This document shows positions 1 to 7,790 of a DNA stretch of 15,765 nt, one piece after another. The notes beneath the pieces were generated by a model that saw only the letters and a list, made by a program, of their open reading frames with translations, was not told the origin of the DNA and did no database searches. The DNA lies in contig MJCC01000015.1 of NCBI GenBank assembly GCA_001766655.1, forward strand, positions 1 to 15,765, in the 5' to 3' direction. This DNA is from Phytomonas francai. Taxonomy: Eukaryota; Euglenozoa; Kinetoplastea; Trypanosomatida; Trypanosomatidae. The first letter of the stretch is position 1; the number at the start of each line of letters is the position of its first letter. The position numbers and the translations under genes were made by a program.

Positions 1-23
1 CCAGAAAGAATATCTTCGTTAAT

Positions 24-586
24 TCAGTTCCACTGAAGATTTTCTACACGCACCGGATGCTTGAGCGGGATGACGGAGCTAACTTTTCGAGTCTTGTCAC
101 GAGGCATGGCCTTGCGCATATCGAGTGCGTCCTCGTCGTGTTTAAAATGTCCTTTCAATCCCTCACCACGATAGTACGAAAGCACGGTGCGGTAGATAAT
201 ATAGCCGAGCTTGTGATACATGTCTTGAGCAACTGTGTTGCTCTTCCGAACAAATAGGTCGACAAAGTAAGCGTCGTGGATATCCGTGGTGGCTTCTTCG
301 ACCTCCTTCATTAGGCCCTCCCCAAGCCCCAGCCGACGAAAGGTCGTTGCAACCGTCACCGCGGAAACGTGGCCATGAAAATCCTCCCCATTCCCCTCAG
401 CCTTGCCCAGCGCATAGCCCATGGGTAGACCAGTAGTTGGGTGAATGCAAATTCGCTGGTACTCCGGCCAGTGCGTGATGTATTCGCCGTAAAACGATGG
501 GTTGTACGTTTCGGTCAGCTGATCTAGGTTAACGAAATTGAAGGTTAATGTGTGTCCATGAGATGCATAGAGCGAAAGGTCGTCAT
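24..586 (-). pseudogene. NAA20: NatB catalytic subunit Naa20 (N-alpha-acetyltransferase), frameshifted near the 5' end
   Basis: Naa20 is the catalytic subunit of the cytosolic, ribosome-associated NatB complex, which acetylates nascent proteins starting Met-Asp, Met-Glu, Met-Asn or Met-Gln. The GNAT acetyl-CoA loop is visible as RRLGLGEG, followed by FVDLFVRKSN, MYHKLGY and a C-terminal IPLKHPVR, all Naa20 signatures. The longest simple frame starts at 422 (MGYALGKAEG) and lacks the N-terminus. The same frame continues upstream without a start codon and encodes FNFVNLDQLTETYN and THWPEY, matching the family N-terminus. The ATG at 586 lies in another frame and gives MTTFRSMHLMDT before a TAA at 547-545. 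Joining the two frames across a CACACA run (549-555) needs removal of two bases. That gives 186 residues, and its first 21 residues align without gaps to human Naa20 (178 aa). So the gene carries a 2-nt insertion there, or the sequence has an error. Identity is very sure; whether the gene is broken is not. Confidence 0.88.
549..555 (-). other. Frameshift point in Naa20: CA dinucleotide run
   Basis: The minus strand reads ACACACA here, directly between the ATG-initiated frame and the frame carrying the rest of Naa20. One CA unit fewer would restore a continuous reading frame with a family-length N-terminus. Dinucleotide slippage, either biological or during sequencing, is the simplest cause. 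Confidence 0.7.
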
Positions 587-837
587 GGTTTTCTTTGCTT
601 TGAATGTTTGCGCAACGACGTGCGACAGATCTTCCTACAAATGTATGAATGTCCTTGTATAGTCAAAAATGGGATCGGCGATTCTAGATTTAAAAGTTCA
701 TTTGTGTTGTTATCACAATGTTCGGGAGTTCGACGTTAAGCTACGTCTAAATATTAAAGCATATACTGGATATAGATTGATGGATTTAGAGCGTAGCAGC
801 TGCCCTGTAGTTGGTGTTATTTTAGGAAGCAGGGCGT
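587..837. other. Intergenic spacer between the glycosyltransferase and Naa20
   Basis: No convincing gene is visible. On the minus strand this would hold the glycosyltransferase 3' UTR and the Naa20 splice acceptor. The pyrimidine tract upstream of the Naa20 ATG is weak; a candidate acceptor is the CATTTGTAG around 634-642. Confidence 0.5.
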
Positions 838-2297
838 TTACTGCTCGTGGTGGTGTTTAAACGCCGTATGCTGAAGAAGGGCCCGCTCGTTGACAAAGGA
901 CTCGAAAGGGTCACACAACGTGCAGACAAGCAAGCCTTTTACCTGAGGTGTCAAAAACTGCAAGTGCTCTTGAGAGGCTCTGTAGTCGACAAAAAGCAAG
1001 TCGCATAGTGGGCAGTACTCGCTCTCAGGGTGACGACGACGCGCTTCGCAGAGCACACTTCGTCGGTTGCTCCCGAATCCACTGTAGTCAGACCTGATGA
1101 TCTGCTCGCACGTCTTGGCGTGCATGCCTGCGGACGTTGGGTTTAAACCGGCATGTATGCTGCGTATGTGGTAATCTCTAGCTTCCTTGGAGAAAAAGTG
1201 TCGTGGTTTAGGACAAGAAGAGCACACAAATATCTCAGATGGGGAAGAGGACGAAGACGCCCCAACCCGGCCCTCTTTCGCGGAGCCGTAGCCACGCAGG
1301 TAGCGCTCCAGTTTCGCTGCCTCTTTTGTGTTGAGCGGGCGGCCCAGGCGGTTAGAATCTAAATGGTGGGGTATCCGCACTGAAATCGCCCGCCCGATGG
1401 ATAGAGTGCGATCTGAAAACTCCTTCGCAAGTTTTCCGACTCGCATTTGAAGTCGATACGCGGCAACAATTCGGTCAAGATCCAAGTAGGGCGAAAAGAT
1501 GGCCTTGTTGAAGCGGACAACCGGGAGGCGTCGTGTCTGGGTCCCACTGAAAAGTCTAGCGACCAAGCTGAAGTATAAAAGACGCCGGATGGATTGATCG
1601 CAGTACCATCCCTTTTCAATGTTATACGGTAGAGATTGTGTTTTTGTAAAGTTTTTAACCCTTTGTACCAACTCCCTGTAGGCCCACACACGAGCAATCA
1701 CAACACCCGCGTTTAGCTGGCGCTGAGTTGCCAGATCAAAAGGCAGGCTAAGATTAAGCTCTGGGTGTTTGGCGGCGTATTGCCGAACCTTCATATAGGC
1801 GGTTTCGAAACCAGCCCTGCACTCGGTGAGATTTTTGTATAGGTTCGGTGCCCAACAGCCATCCTCGCCGTTAGCTATAAACGGTGCCATCGCAGGGCCC
1901 TGCCACACAGCCAGCCGGTCCAGTTCCTCCGGTCCCGCGGCAGACTGCGCGATGAAACGATCGAGGAGCGGTTGGATGTTCTCACCCGTGAAAATCGTGT
2001 CGTAATCTATTAGAATGACCACGTCGTGTGCTTGCATTCCCGTATTATTGATGGCTCTTTCCATGAAGTCAAACTTGGATAGAAATCCAAGATACACCAT
2101 CGTATAGCCACCTACACCACGACGGGAAATCCGCCCATGTAAGCTGAGCCCAAGGAATAGCAAAGGGCGTCGTCCATTTTCTCACTCATGACCAAGATAA
2201 CCAAAGAGACCCGTAGTGGAACGGACAAACATGTCCGGTGTGCCACCACGGGGAAGCACCGAGGGCGCAATGGGGATCCCATTCGAAACATCATCAT
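838..2297 (-). pseudogene. PLOD-like glycosyltransferase with C-terminal C2H2 zinc fingers, reading frame split by a frameshift
   Basis: The N-terminal half has the GT-A layout of the procollagen-lysine glycosyltransferase (PLOD/LH3) domain: SLVILVMSEKMDDALCYSLG (first strand and helix), SAYMGGFPVVV, then VVILIDYDTIF with the metal-binding DxD (DYD), GEDGCWAP (family AExxCWP), QLNAGVVIA (family LNSGG) and YCDQSIRRL (family DDQ). A serine-rich linker follows. The C-terminus has two complete fingers with spacing C-x2-C-x14-H-x4-H (CSSC...HIRSIH and CTLC...HTAFKH) and one degenerate finger between them (CPLC...). The first strand lies in the frame that opens with ATG at 2297 and stops at TAG 2114-2112. 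Everything after GGYTMVYLG lies in another frame, whose first ATG (2100) would omit the first strand. A single one-base deletion (or two-base insertion) near 2112-2130 explains this. No signal peptide is seen from the 2297 start, so a cytosolic or nuclear location is inferred. The target is unknown. Confidence 0.72.
2112..2130 (-). other. Probable frameshift point in the glycosyltransferase gene
   Basis: One frame encodes the conserved SAYMGGFPVVV and ends at TAG (2114-2112). The other, open from a TGA at 2184-2182, resumes the homology at GGYTMVYLG. The sequence is a G/T-rich near-repeat (GTCGTGGTGTAGGTGG), prone to slippage. Exact location is inferred from fold homology only. Confidence 0.55.
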
Positions 2298-2348
2298 CAC
2301 ATAAAAAGGGAGCTATTAAAACGCGCCAAGGAGCCAAACGAGAACTAA
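2298..2348 (-). promoter_or_regulatory. Candidate trans-splice acceptor and short 5' leader of the glycosyltransferase gene
   Basis: On the minus strand a pyrimidine-rich stretch (GTTCTCGTTTGGCTCCTTGG, then GCGTTTTAATAG) ends in AG at 2314-2313, about 15 nt before the ATG at 2297. The leader would contain an ATG-TGA start-stop pair (2302-2297) whose TGA overlaps the main ATG. An alternative acceptor is a nine-T tract followed by AG at 2570-2569. Confidence 0.4.
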
Positions 2349-3554
2349 CCGTTTGAAACGCATCGTGCAAATCCTCCTTTGTAACAGATTTTTTAAACAA
2401 GCATCGAATCCCTTTACTTTTCTAGTCGTCTTCTTTGTGATCTCCACACATAAATTGGGCCTTTGTACCTCAATGAAACGGAAACAATATGAATTATTAC
2501 AATACCAATTCAAATGAGTCGAAAGCGAGAACAAAGAGGTGAAAATATGCAATATCACAGTGCAGGCTCTAAAAAAAAAGTTCCGATGTATACGAGTCAG
2601 ATATTTCAATTTTGTACTCCGTGTCTTTGGATTCCCCATGTGCGTAGTGTCACGGTTGCCCGCATCGCAGCTTCATAAATGATGTGCCGGAGATGAGGCA
2701 CTTGAATCAGGACAGCGGAGAAGCACAACACCTATCCTTGACGGTGCTGGGTGTCAAGCCCTCCGAAAACCCCAAATACACAGATAAACAGCAACCCTAG
2801 TGTCTAAACGCCAGCCTCAAACGATTTGTTCGGAATACAATAAGCTCGCTGACTTTTGTGAAGAAAGCGAATTCGAATAGATTGTACCAAAGATGGTAAA
2901 CGGAGCAATACCAACTCTAGGAAGCACCATTTATGAAGGTTTAGGAGATTGTTATAGGAAGGAAAAGTAATAGAGGCATGCTATGCTCACTGGACTTGAC
3001 AAATAGGGGGGATGAAGTTGCTGCAAGAGACAAGATCGGTACGCCAAATGCGCAGCCTAGAAGCTACAACGGGTCATGAATGCGTAATATTGAAGACTGC
3101 ACGGTATCTACATGCATAAGATGAGGAGGGAACTTCGAACCTTAATTTACTTTATAACATGCAGTGCCAAATGATGCTCTACGCAAAAAAAAAAAAAAAA
3201 AAATTAAGCAACACATCGATAAATTTAAAAAATGGGCTTGTTTGTTTACCACCTTGAGACGCTGGAAGAAAATGACTCCTGACCTGTTTCGAGAAAATGC
3301 CTCTCGTTATTAGCATAGAAGGAAGAGAAAGCAAAAATAGGACACAGCCATTCAGGATTCTCGTGTGTATCATTATTTTGCGAAGACGGACTAATCCCAT
3401 AAACAGACGAAAAATTAAAGTTTTACATTACTTAGATTTCTCAATTCTTCAGTTAAATTGAAATTTTAGGTTAACAATAGTAAATCTGACTAATTTTTTC
3501 CTTACTACTTTTTCTTGAAATCAAAAAGGGTTCTAGGGGTAAAAAGCTTAATGG
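2349..3554. other. Long spacer between eIF3a and the glycosyltransferase
   Basis: No gene can be supported. On the minus strand it contains two strong pyrimidine-tract/AG signals (T19 at 3203-3185 and T9 at 2579-2571). There are short open stretches with coding-like residue mix, for example ATG at 2930 to TGA at 2817 (37 codons), but none has recognisable motifs. No tRNA, snoRNA or mobile element was recognised. It may hold long UTRs, an unrecognised short gene or decayed sequence. Confidence 0.5.
3179..3203 (-). promoter_or_regulatory. T19 pyrimidine tract followed by AG, orphan trans-splice acceptor candidate
   Basis: The minus strand reads nineteen consecutive T then GCGTAG. This is a textbook kinetoplastid acceptor context, yet the nearest plausible gene start downstream (2297) is about 880 nt away. 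It could be used for an unrecognised short transcript or for the glycosyltransferase mRNA with a long leader. Confidence 0.4.
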
Positions 3555-5840
3555 CTATTCTCCCTGCTGCGCAGCGAGCCGCTGCATTTCCTGCTCCAAG
3601 AGGTTCTGTTGTTCGTCCCACTTGGATGACTTGCCCTGTGTGCTGCGTTGAAGCCATTGGTCTTCGAATGCTTCGACATCCGGCAGGAATTTCCTTAGAA
3701 CCGCCTTTTCTTCCTGGCGGCGCTCAAATTCTTTCCGATGCTGCGCAAGAATATTGGCCTTTGCGGCCTCGGCTTCAGCGCGAAGCTGCTCTGCATTCGC
3801 CACTTGCTGCTCCTTGAGCTTTGGTATTTCAAGCTGTCGAAGGGCTTTCTCAAAAAGATTCACCTTAAGCTCATCCTTCCGATCACCCTCCGAGTTCTTC
3901 CGCTTGAATGCAGCCAGCATCTGCGTGAGCTCATCTTCGAATGCGCCTGCGCTCTTCATGCAAATGGCGTTGTCCACCTTAAAACCAGGGTATTTCAGAC
4001 GCAGCTTGGCCACGACCAGCTTGCTTCGCTCTTGGCGCTGGCGCTCACGGTACTCCGCGTAGAGTTTCGCTGTCTTGAGCTTCATTGCGCTCTCGCGCTT
4101 GAGCGCTTCCTGTTTCATACGGTTAAAAACTTTCTCCTCCCGTGCCTGCACCATCTTCTTGTTGCGCTCTTCTGAACGGGCATGTACACCCTTGCTACAG
4201 GCCATCTGCAGTGAGTTCAAAAGCTGCGAGTATCGCTGTGCGGCAAGCAGCTCCGGCACACCAATGGCGCTGAGGGCTGTCGTGTCCTTCTTTGGGGGAA
4301 TTTCAGGATCGACCTCGCTCGCAATCGTCGTGAAGGCCCGTACCAGCTTTGACATTGTGGAATTCCGGAAGTAAATAGTCTTTGACATACTGTCAATCTC
4401 CACCGGCACAGTGCTATTTTTAAGAATAGCTGGCTCCACGACATTGACGTACTCCGAGTCGGTAATTTCCTTGCCATTACTGTTCAGAACGAAGGACGAC
4501 TGCACCTGAATGCGATTGTGGTCCTCGGAAAGGAGGCTCATCTGGAGGTACAGTAAGTTTAGCTGGATCCGCTTCTCGTACATCTGCAGTGTGTTCGGGT
4601 CCTTTTGAATCAAACACGACAGTTTCTCATAAAGCGTCCTGAACTCAATGGTTTTTGTATGGGACTGCTCAGTCCCCTCAACGGCCTTCACAAGGACCAA
4701 CGCGTCGGGATCGGCTGACGCAAGGATGTTACCAAGTTTTAAGCGGGCAAGGAGGGCCTCCTTGGTGACGTTGGGGTTCTCAAACACCTCGACAACATCT
4801 GGATGTATCTGGTTATCGTTTCGAGCAGAAAATGGGTTCTCCTCCTCAACCTGAGTCTCACTTGCCAGCATGGCAAGCACGGCACGAGTTGCGAGGGACC
4901 TGTGCCCCTCTTCTTCCTCCGCCGCCGCAATAGTGAGGCAGTGGGCATGGTAATTATAAATCTTGCACTGCCAGAAAACATCGGCCATCTTCTTATACGC
5001 GATCACCTTCAAGTCCTTGGCGCCCTTCTTATCGTAAAGCTCGTCGGTCACCTGCTTGAGACAGCTTATGACAAACCATGTCTGCGTCCAGCTGCCCTGC
5101 TGGATCAACAAGTCCAACAAATGGCAGAGCACACGCACCACTTCTCCGCCACTCGTTTCGGACTTAAAAAAGTCCTTTCGGTCAGCCTGGAGATTGCGTT
5201 CATGAAAGGTTGAGGCGTTAGAAATAGGCTTAACAATCAAATTATGAAAGGTAGATGTGATCATACTAGATGTCATCTCGATTGCCTTTATTAGGTTATG
5301 TTCATGGCATATGTTTGAAAATTTAATGGCAGTCTCGCAGAATAGGCTAAAGACCTTCTTCGAAGTGCCAATGGCACCGTTTCGGAATAAATCCCTTGCG
5401 AGTTGATCCGCCGCCCGTTGGCATGGCAGTTGGTACTGTCTTTGTACCCGTTGCTGGATAGAAATGCAAGAGATTTCGGCCATTATAACATCCTCCTCGG
5501 AAGGCTGCTCAACGATGGATGCCATGGTACTTTTAGAGATTTCGCACATCATAGTGAAGTGCTTGATGATAATATCCACCAACTTCACAGCACCCTCTTC
5601 CAGCTGTTGACTTCCACGAAGACGATTGCGTGCTCTTGAAAGATCTAAGCGCTGAACGTACTTACCACTATCTTGGCATAAACACAACTCTACCAAGAGA
5701 TCAAGACATTGCACGTATATGGGGTTGAAGCTGCCTCCTGGAAGAGACAGAAGAGCCTCAATGGCACTCCCGTAATCCTTCTTTGCCTTTAGTTCTTGAG
5801 CCTTTTGCAGCACACCACGCGCTTTCGCATCGTCGTCCAT
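3555..5840 (-). CDS. EIF3A: Eukaryotic translation initiation factor 3 subunit a (eIF3a)
   Basis: eIF3a is the largest core subunit of the cytoplasmic eIF3 complex, which holds the 43S pre-initiation complex and mRNA together. The 761-residue product starts with the family's helical N-terminus (ALxxAxELKxKKDYxxAIxALL, then VELCL around residue 50). An alpha-helical repeat region and a PCI-type region follow (roughly residues 320-540, with KLGNILA, LYEKLSCLI and IYFRNSTMSKLVRAF). From about residue 550 it is a highly charged coiled coil (repeated REEK, RQRQER, KEFERRQEE). It is much shorter than human eIF3a (over 1300 residues) because the long C-terminal repeat tail is absent, as expected for trypanosomatid versions. 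The ATG at 5840 is chosen because the conserved helix begins within the first 15 residues. The leader is AT-rich; a likely acceptor is one of the CAAG sites at about 5892-5912. The frame is intact. Confidence 0.92.
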   Translation of the reverse strand: MDDDAKARGVLQKAQELKAKKDYGSAIEALLSLPGGSFNPIYVQCLDLLVELCLCQDSGKYVQRLDLSRARNRLRGSQQLEEGAVKLVDIIIKHFTMMCEISKSTMASIVEQPSEEDVIMAEISCISIQQRVQRQYQLPCQRAADQLARDLFRNGAIGTSKKVFSLFCETAIKFSNICHEHNLIKAIEMTSSMITSTFHNLIVKPISNASTFHERNLQADRKDFFKSETSGGEVVRVLCHLLDLLIQQGSWTQTWFVISCLKQVTDELYDKKGAKDLKVIAYKKMADVFWQCKIYNYHAHCLTIAAAEEEEGHRSLATRAVLAMLASETQVEEENPFSARNDNQIHPDVVEVFENPNVTKEALLARLKLGNILASADPDALVLVKAVEGTEQSHTKTIEFRTLYEKLSCLIQKDPNTLQMYEKRIQLNLLYLQMSLLSEDHNRIQVQSSFVLNSNGKEITDSEYVNVVEPAILKNSTVPVEIDSMSKTIYFRNSTMSKLVRAFTTIASEVDPEIPPKKDTTALSAIGVPELLAAQRYSQLLNSLQMACSKGVHARSEERNKKMVQAREEKVFNRMKQEALKRESAMKLKTAKLYAEYRERQRQERSKLVVAKLRLKYPGFKVDNAICMKSAGAFEDELTQMLAAFKRKNSEGDRKDELKVNLFEKALRQLEIPKLKEQQVANAEQLRAEAEAAKANILAQHRKEFERRQEEKAVLRKFLPDVEAFEDQWLQRSTQGKSSKWDEQQNLLEQEMQRLAAQQGE

Positions 5841-6277
5841 GGCAAATGGATTGTTTAAATTAGGGTTATTAATATTATTAAAAGAAAGTAAACTTGCTTG
5901 TTCTTGAAAACGTGAACCTTTAAGGAATCCTAGGTGGAGAAAGGAAATTCAGACAATTCACTGAGTTTTTGTTACCAGACATTGACTGAAAGCCAATACA
6001 CTCGGATTTTTGTGTTAGATTCGCACTTCCATCTTTATCATTATCACATGAATTCCCTAAAGTTTCCCAACGAGCAAAAAAAAAAATGTCAAAGCAAGGC
6101 TATTTTCCTATACATCCTGCAAAAAGAAGTTATCAAATAGATGACTAATAAAAAATGAGACTACACTACATTAAAATGAATTGTGCTTTTCCACAAGTGC
6201 ATGACCTACAATACCCTTCAGATCTGTAGCTATCAAAGATAATAAACCTTTTCATAAAAATTCATGTTTATTAGACT
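5841..6277. other. AT-rich spacer upstream of eIF3a
   Basis: No gene is supported. It would carry the 3' UTR of the small secreted-protein gene and the eIF3a leader. It includes an A-run near 6077-6087 that is a T-tract on the transcribed strand. Confidence 0.5.
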
Positions 6278-6784
6278 CTAGTCATCATCCTGCGGCTTGG
6301 TATAGGGTCTTTTTCGCTGGCAAATGATTGTTTCATTTTCTCCACGTATTTCACAATTCAAGTCGTAAACTAGTTCTGTTAAATCAAGTTTATTCGACAG
6401 GAGCCACTCATGATTAGAAGGCATCGTTTCTATTATTGTAAATTCCTGAATCACATGCTCATCCACGGACGGCATTCGCTCAACCTCGGTAGCGTGTTCG
6501 TCCGAATAGCGTTTCTCAACCCAGGCAGTGGAGCTGGCGTTATGCAGGATGGGCGAAGCGAATACAAGCACCTGTTTCTCCTGCAAGTCGAGTTTTTCGG
6601 CCTGAGAGGGTAAAAAACGTGTTACGGGTACATTGGAAAGACGGTAGGGTTTGCTCAGGCCGCGGCGCTCGAGGAGAAACAATTGCTCCTTCGAAAATTC
6701 TTTCATAACAGAGGCCTCTGAGAAGATTTCCGATTGGCCCAGGGTCAATATAAGCAAAAGAAAGACTAGGAGAGTGTAGTACAT
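6278..6784 (-). CDS. Small secreted or ER-lumenal protein of unknown function
   Basis: This 168-residue protein begins with a hydrophobic signal peptide (MYYTLLVFLLLILTLGQS, about residues 1-18). The rest is hydrophilic with no second membrane segment, so a secreted or ER-lumenal product, or one anchored only if the signal is uncleaved, is inferred. Two N-glycosylation sequons are visible, NAS in LHNASS and NET in GENETII. Two cysteines near the C-terminus (NCEIRG... and IICQRK) could form a disulfide. The end is QDDD, not a KDEL/MDDL-type retrieval signal. I do not recognise the family. The ATG at 6784 directly precedes the signal peptide. An AG lies at 6787-6786, one base before the ATG, preceded by a T-rich stretch, so the native leader could be extremely short. 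Confidence 0.7.
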   Translation of the reverse strand: MYYTLLVFLLLILTLGQSEIFSEASVMKEFSKEQLFLLERRGLSKPYRLSNVPVTRFLPSQAEKLDLQEKQVLVFASPILHNASSTAWVEKRYSDEHATEVERMPSVDEHVIQEFTIIETMPSNHEWLLSNKLDLTELVYDLNCEIRGENETIICQRKRPYTKPQDDD

Positions 6785-6823
6785 GCTTATATGTTACGTA
6801 AAATAAATAATCTTTTAGCGATT

Positions 6824-6847
6824 TATCTATCTATACATGGATAGATA
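6824..6847. repeat. Short inverted repeat (8-bp arms, 8-nt loop)
   Basis: TATCTATC (6824-6831) and GATAGATA (6840-6847) are perfect inverted copies, just upstream of the secreted-protein gene. This may be only a by-product of GATA/TATC simple sequence. Confidence 0.5.
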
Positions 6848-7051
6848 CGTGTGTGTATGGGTCAGAACAAAATAGATAAGCAGAAAAGATTGCAAAGAAT
6901 GTACAAAAACACAGCAGAAAAGTGGTCGGATTGTGCGAAAGGAGGAAGAATATTGCTTTGAAAAGATAATTATCAAAAAAAAAAATAACTTATAATGTTG
7001 TGGCAGGCGAACATTGGTCTCCACTTTAAGTATGTTAGAATACCTAAGCCC

Positions 7052-7723
7052 TCAAAAATAAAATTCACTCTCCTTGTTCTTAACACAGTTCGGTGTGCTT
7101 CTTAATCCGTTCTTTGAGTTTTTAGAGCCGCTAAACATTAGCATCAGAAATGTAAAGCTAATACCGCCGAACAAGTGCCACAAACCGTGAAACAAACGAA
7201 AAGGATCATTATCATCGAGTCCCTTCACAAAGCATGGAATAGCGAGCCCCAGGGTTCCAATCCCCATTAAAAAGTAGCGCCTATTAACGGAAGGTAAAGA
7301 TCGATTCACAAAGCAATGATTTATCACAGGTATGAGAATGAACAAAAGCAGTGGGGCTACTGTTAGACGCACATCCCAGGGGTGTTTCTGCTGAAGAATA
7401 ATCGTGACAAATACTATTGAATATTTGCATAAGTTTTCCACCACTTTATTAGTGAGTCGAGCGGCGAAAATAATGAGCATCCCAAGCGTGGTAATTACCC
7501 CAATGTTGTCCAAACGGTGCCACTGCCTCTCTGACAAGAATATAATCATATCAAAATCTTCGCAGGCGTGGTACATGAAGGAGGACACAAAACCGAAAAT
7601 TGCGACCGAGAGCTCAAAAAAAAAGCCACGATTATAATATACATACATCGGCGGAAACAAAGCCAAATGTGTGATGATCGTGACTGAAAAGAGAATCGCT
7701 GACGAGTCACCAACTCTTGACAT
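7052..7723 (-). CDS. Multi-pass membrane protein of the TMEM8/myomaker (CREST) type
   Basis: The 223-residue protein has about six to seven hydrophobic segments. Three motif blocks match the TMEM8/myomaker branch of the CREST superfamily of membrane hydrolases: SSFMYHACE (Ser47 or 48 and His52), QWHRLDNIG (Asp72), and HGLWH near the C-terminus (His179 and His183). Known CREST members include alkaline ceramidases, PAQR receptors, Per1/PGAP3 and PGAP6/TMEM8, several of which act on GPI anchors or sphingolipids. A lipid-directed hydrolase in the secretory pathway or plasma membrane is therefore inferred, with the His/Asp residues binding zinc. The frame is open back to 7852, but that codon is TTG. 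The first ATG is at 7723, and the 43 preceding codons include a fine pyrimidine tract plus AG, so they are leader, not protein. Confidence 0.72.
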   Translation of the reverse strand: MSRVGDSSAILFSVTIITHLALFPPMYVYYNRGFFFELSVAIFGFVSSFMYHACEDFDMIIFLSERQWHRLDNIGVITTLGMLIIFAARLTNKVVENLCKYSIVFVTIILQQKHPWDVRLTVAPLLLFILIPVINHCFVNRSLPSVNRRYFLMGIGTLGLAIPCFVKGLDDNDPFRLFHGLWHLFGGISFTFLMLMFSGSKNSKNGLRSTPNCVKNKESEFYF

Positions 7724-7743
7724 TTTTGATAAACGTATAACTC

Positions 7744-7790
7744 CTAGAATATAATTAGATAAAGTAAAATAAACAGAAACCCCTAAAATG
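7744..7790 (-). promoter_or_regulatory. Trans-splice acceptor of the TMEM8-like gene
   Basis: The minus strand has a T-rich tract (GTTTCTGTTTATTTTACTTT, then ATCTAATTATATTCTAG) ending in AG at 7745-7744, about 20 nt before the ATG at 7723. It supports the ATG start over the longer TTG-initiated frame. Confidence 0.6.

Noticed and set aside
2098..2240. In-frame TGA (2184-2182) as evidence for reassigned stop codons, as in Blastocrithidia
   Set aside because: The homology around this site is in the other frame, and the remaining genes all end at ordinary stops without internal ones.
2316..2363. Signal-peptide-like string MRFKRLVLVWLLGAF on the minus strand upstream of the glycosyltransferase
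   Set aside because: It ends in tandem stops (TAA TAG), and the same bases form the pyrimidine tract of a good splice acceptor, so it is more likely leader sequence than protein.
2817..2930. 37-codon ATG-initiated minus-strand frame in the eIF3a/glycosyltransferase spacer
   Set aside because: The residue mix is plausible, but there is no motif and the nearest acceptor AG falls after its ATG.
3130..3145. GGTTCGAAG on the minus strand, like a tRNA T-loop
   Set aside because: The flanking five bases do not pair, and no acceptor or anticodon stem can be built.
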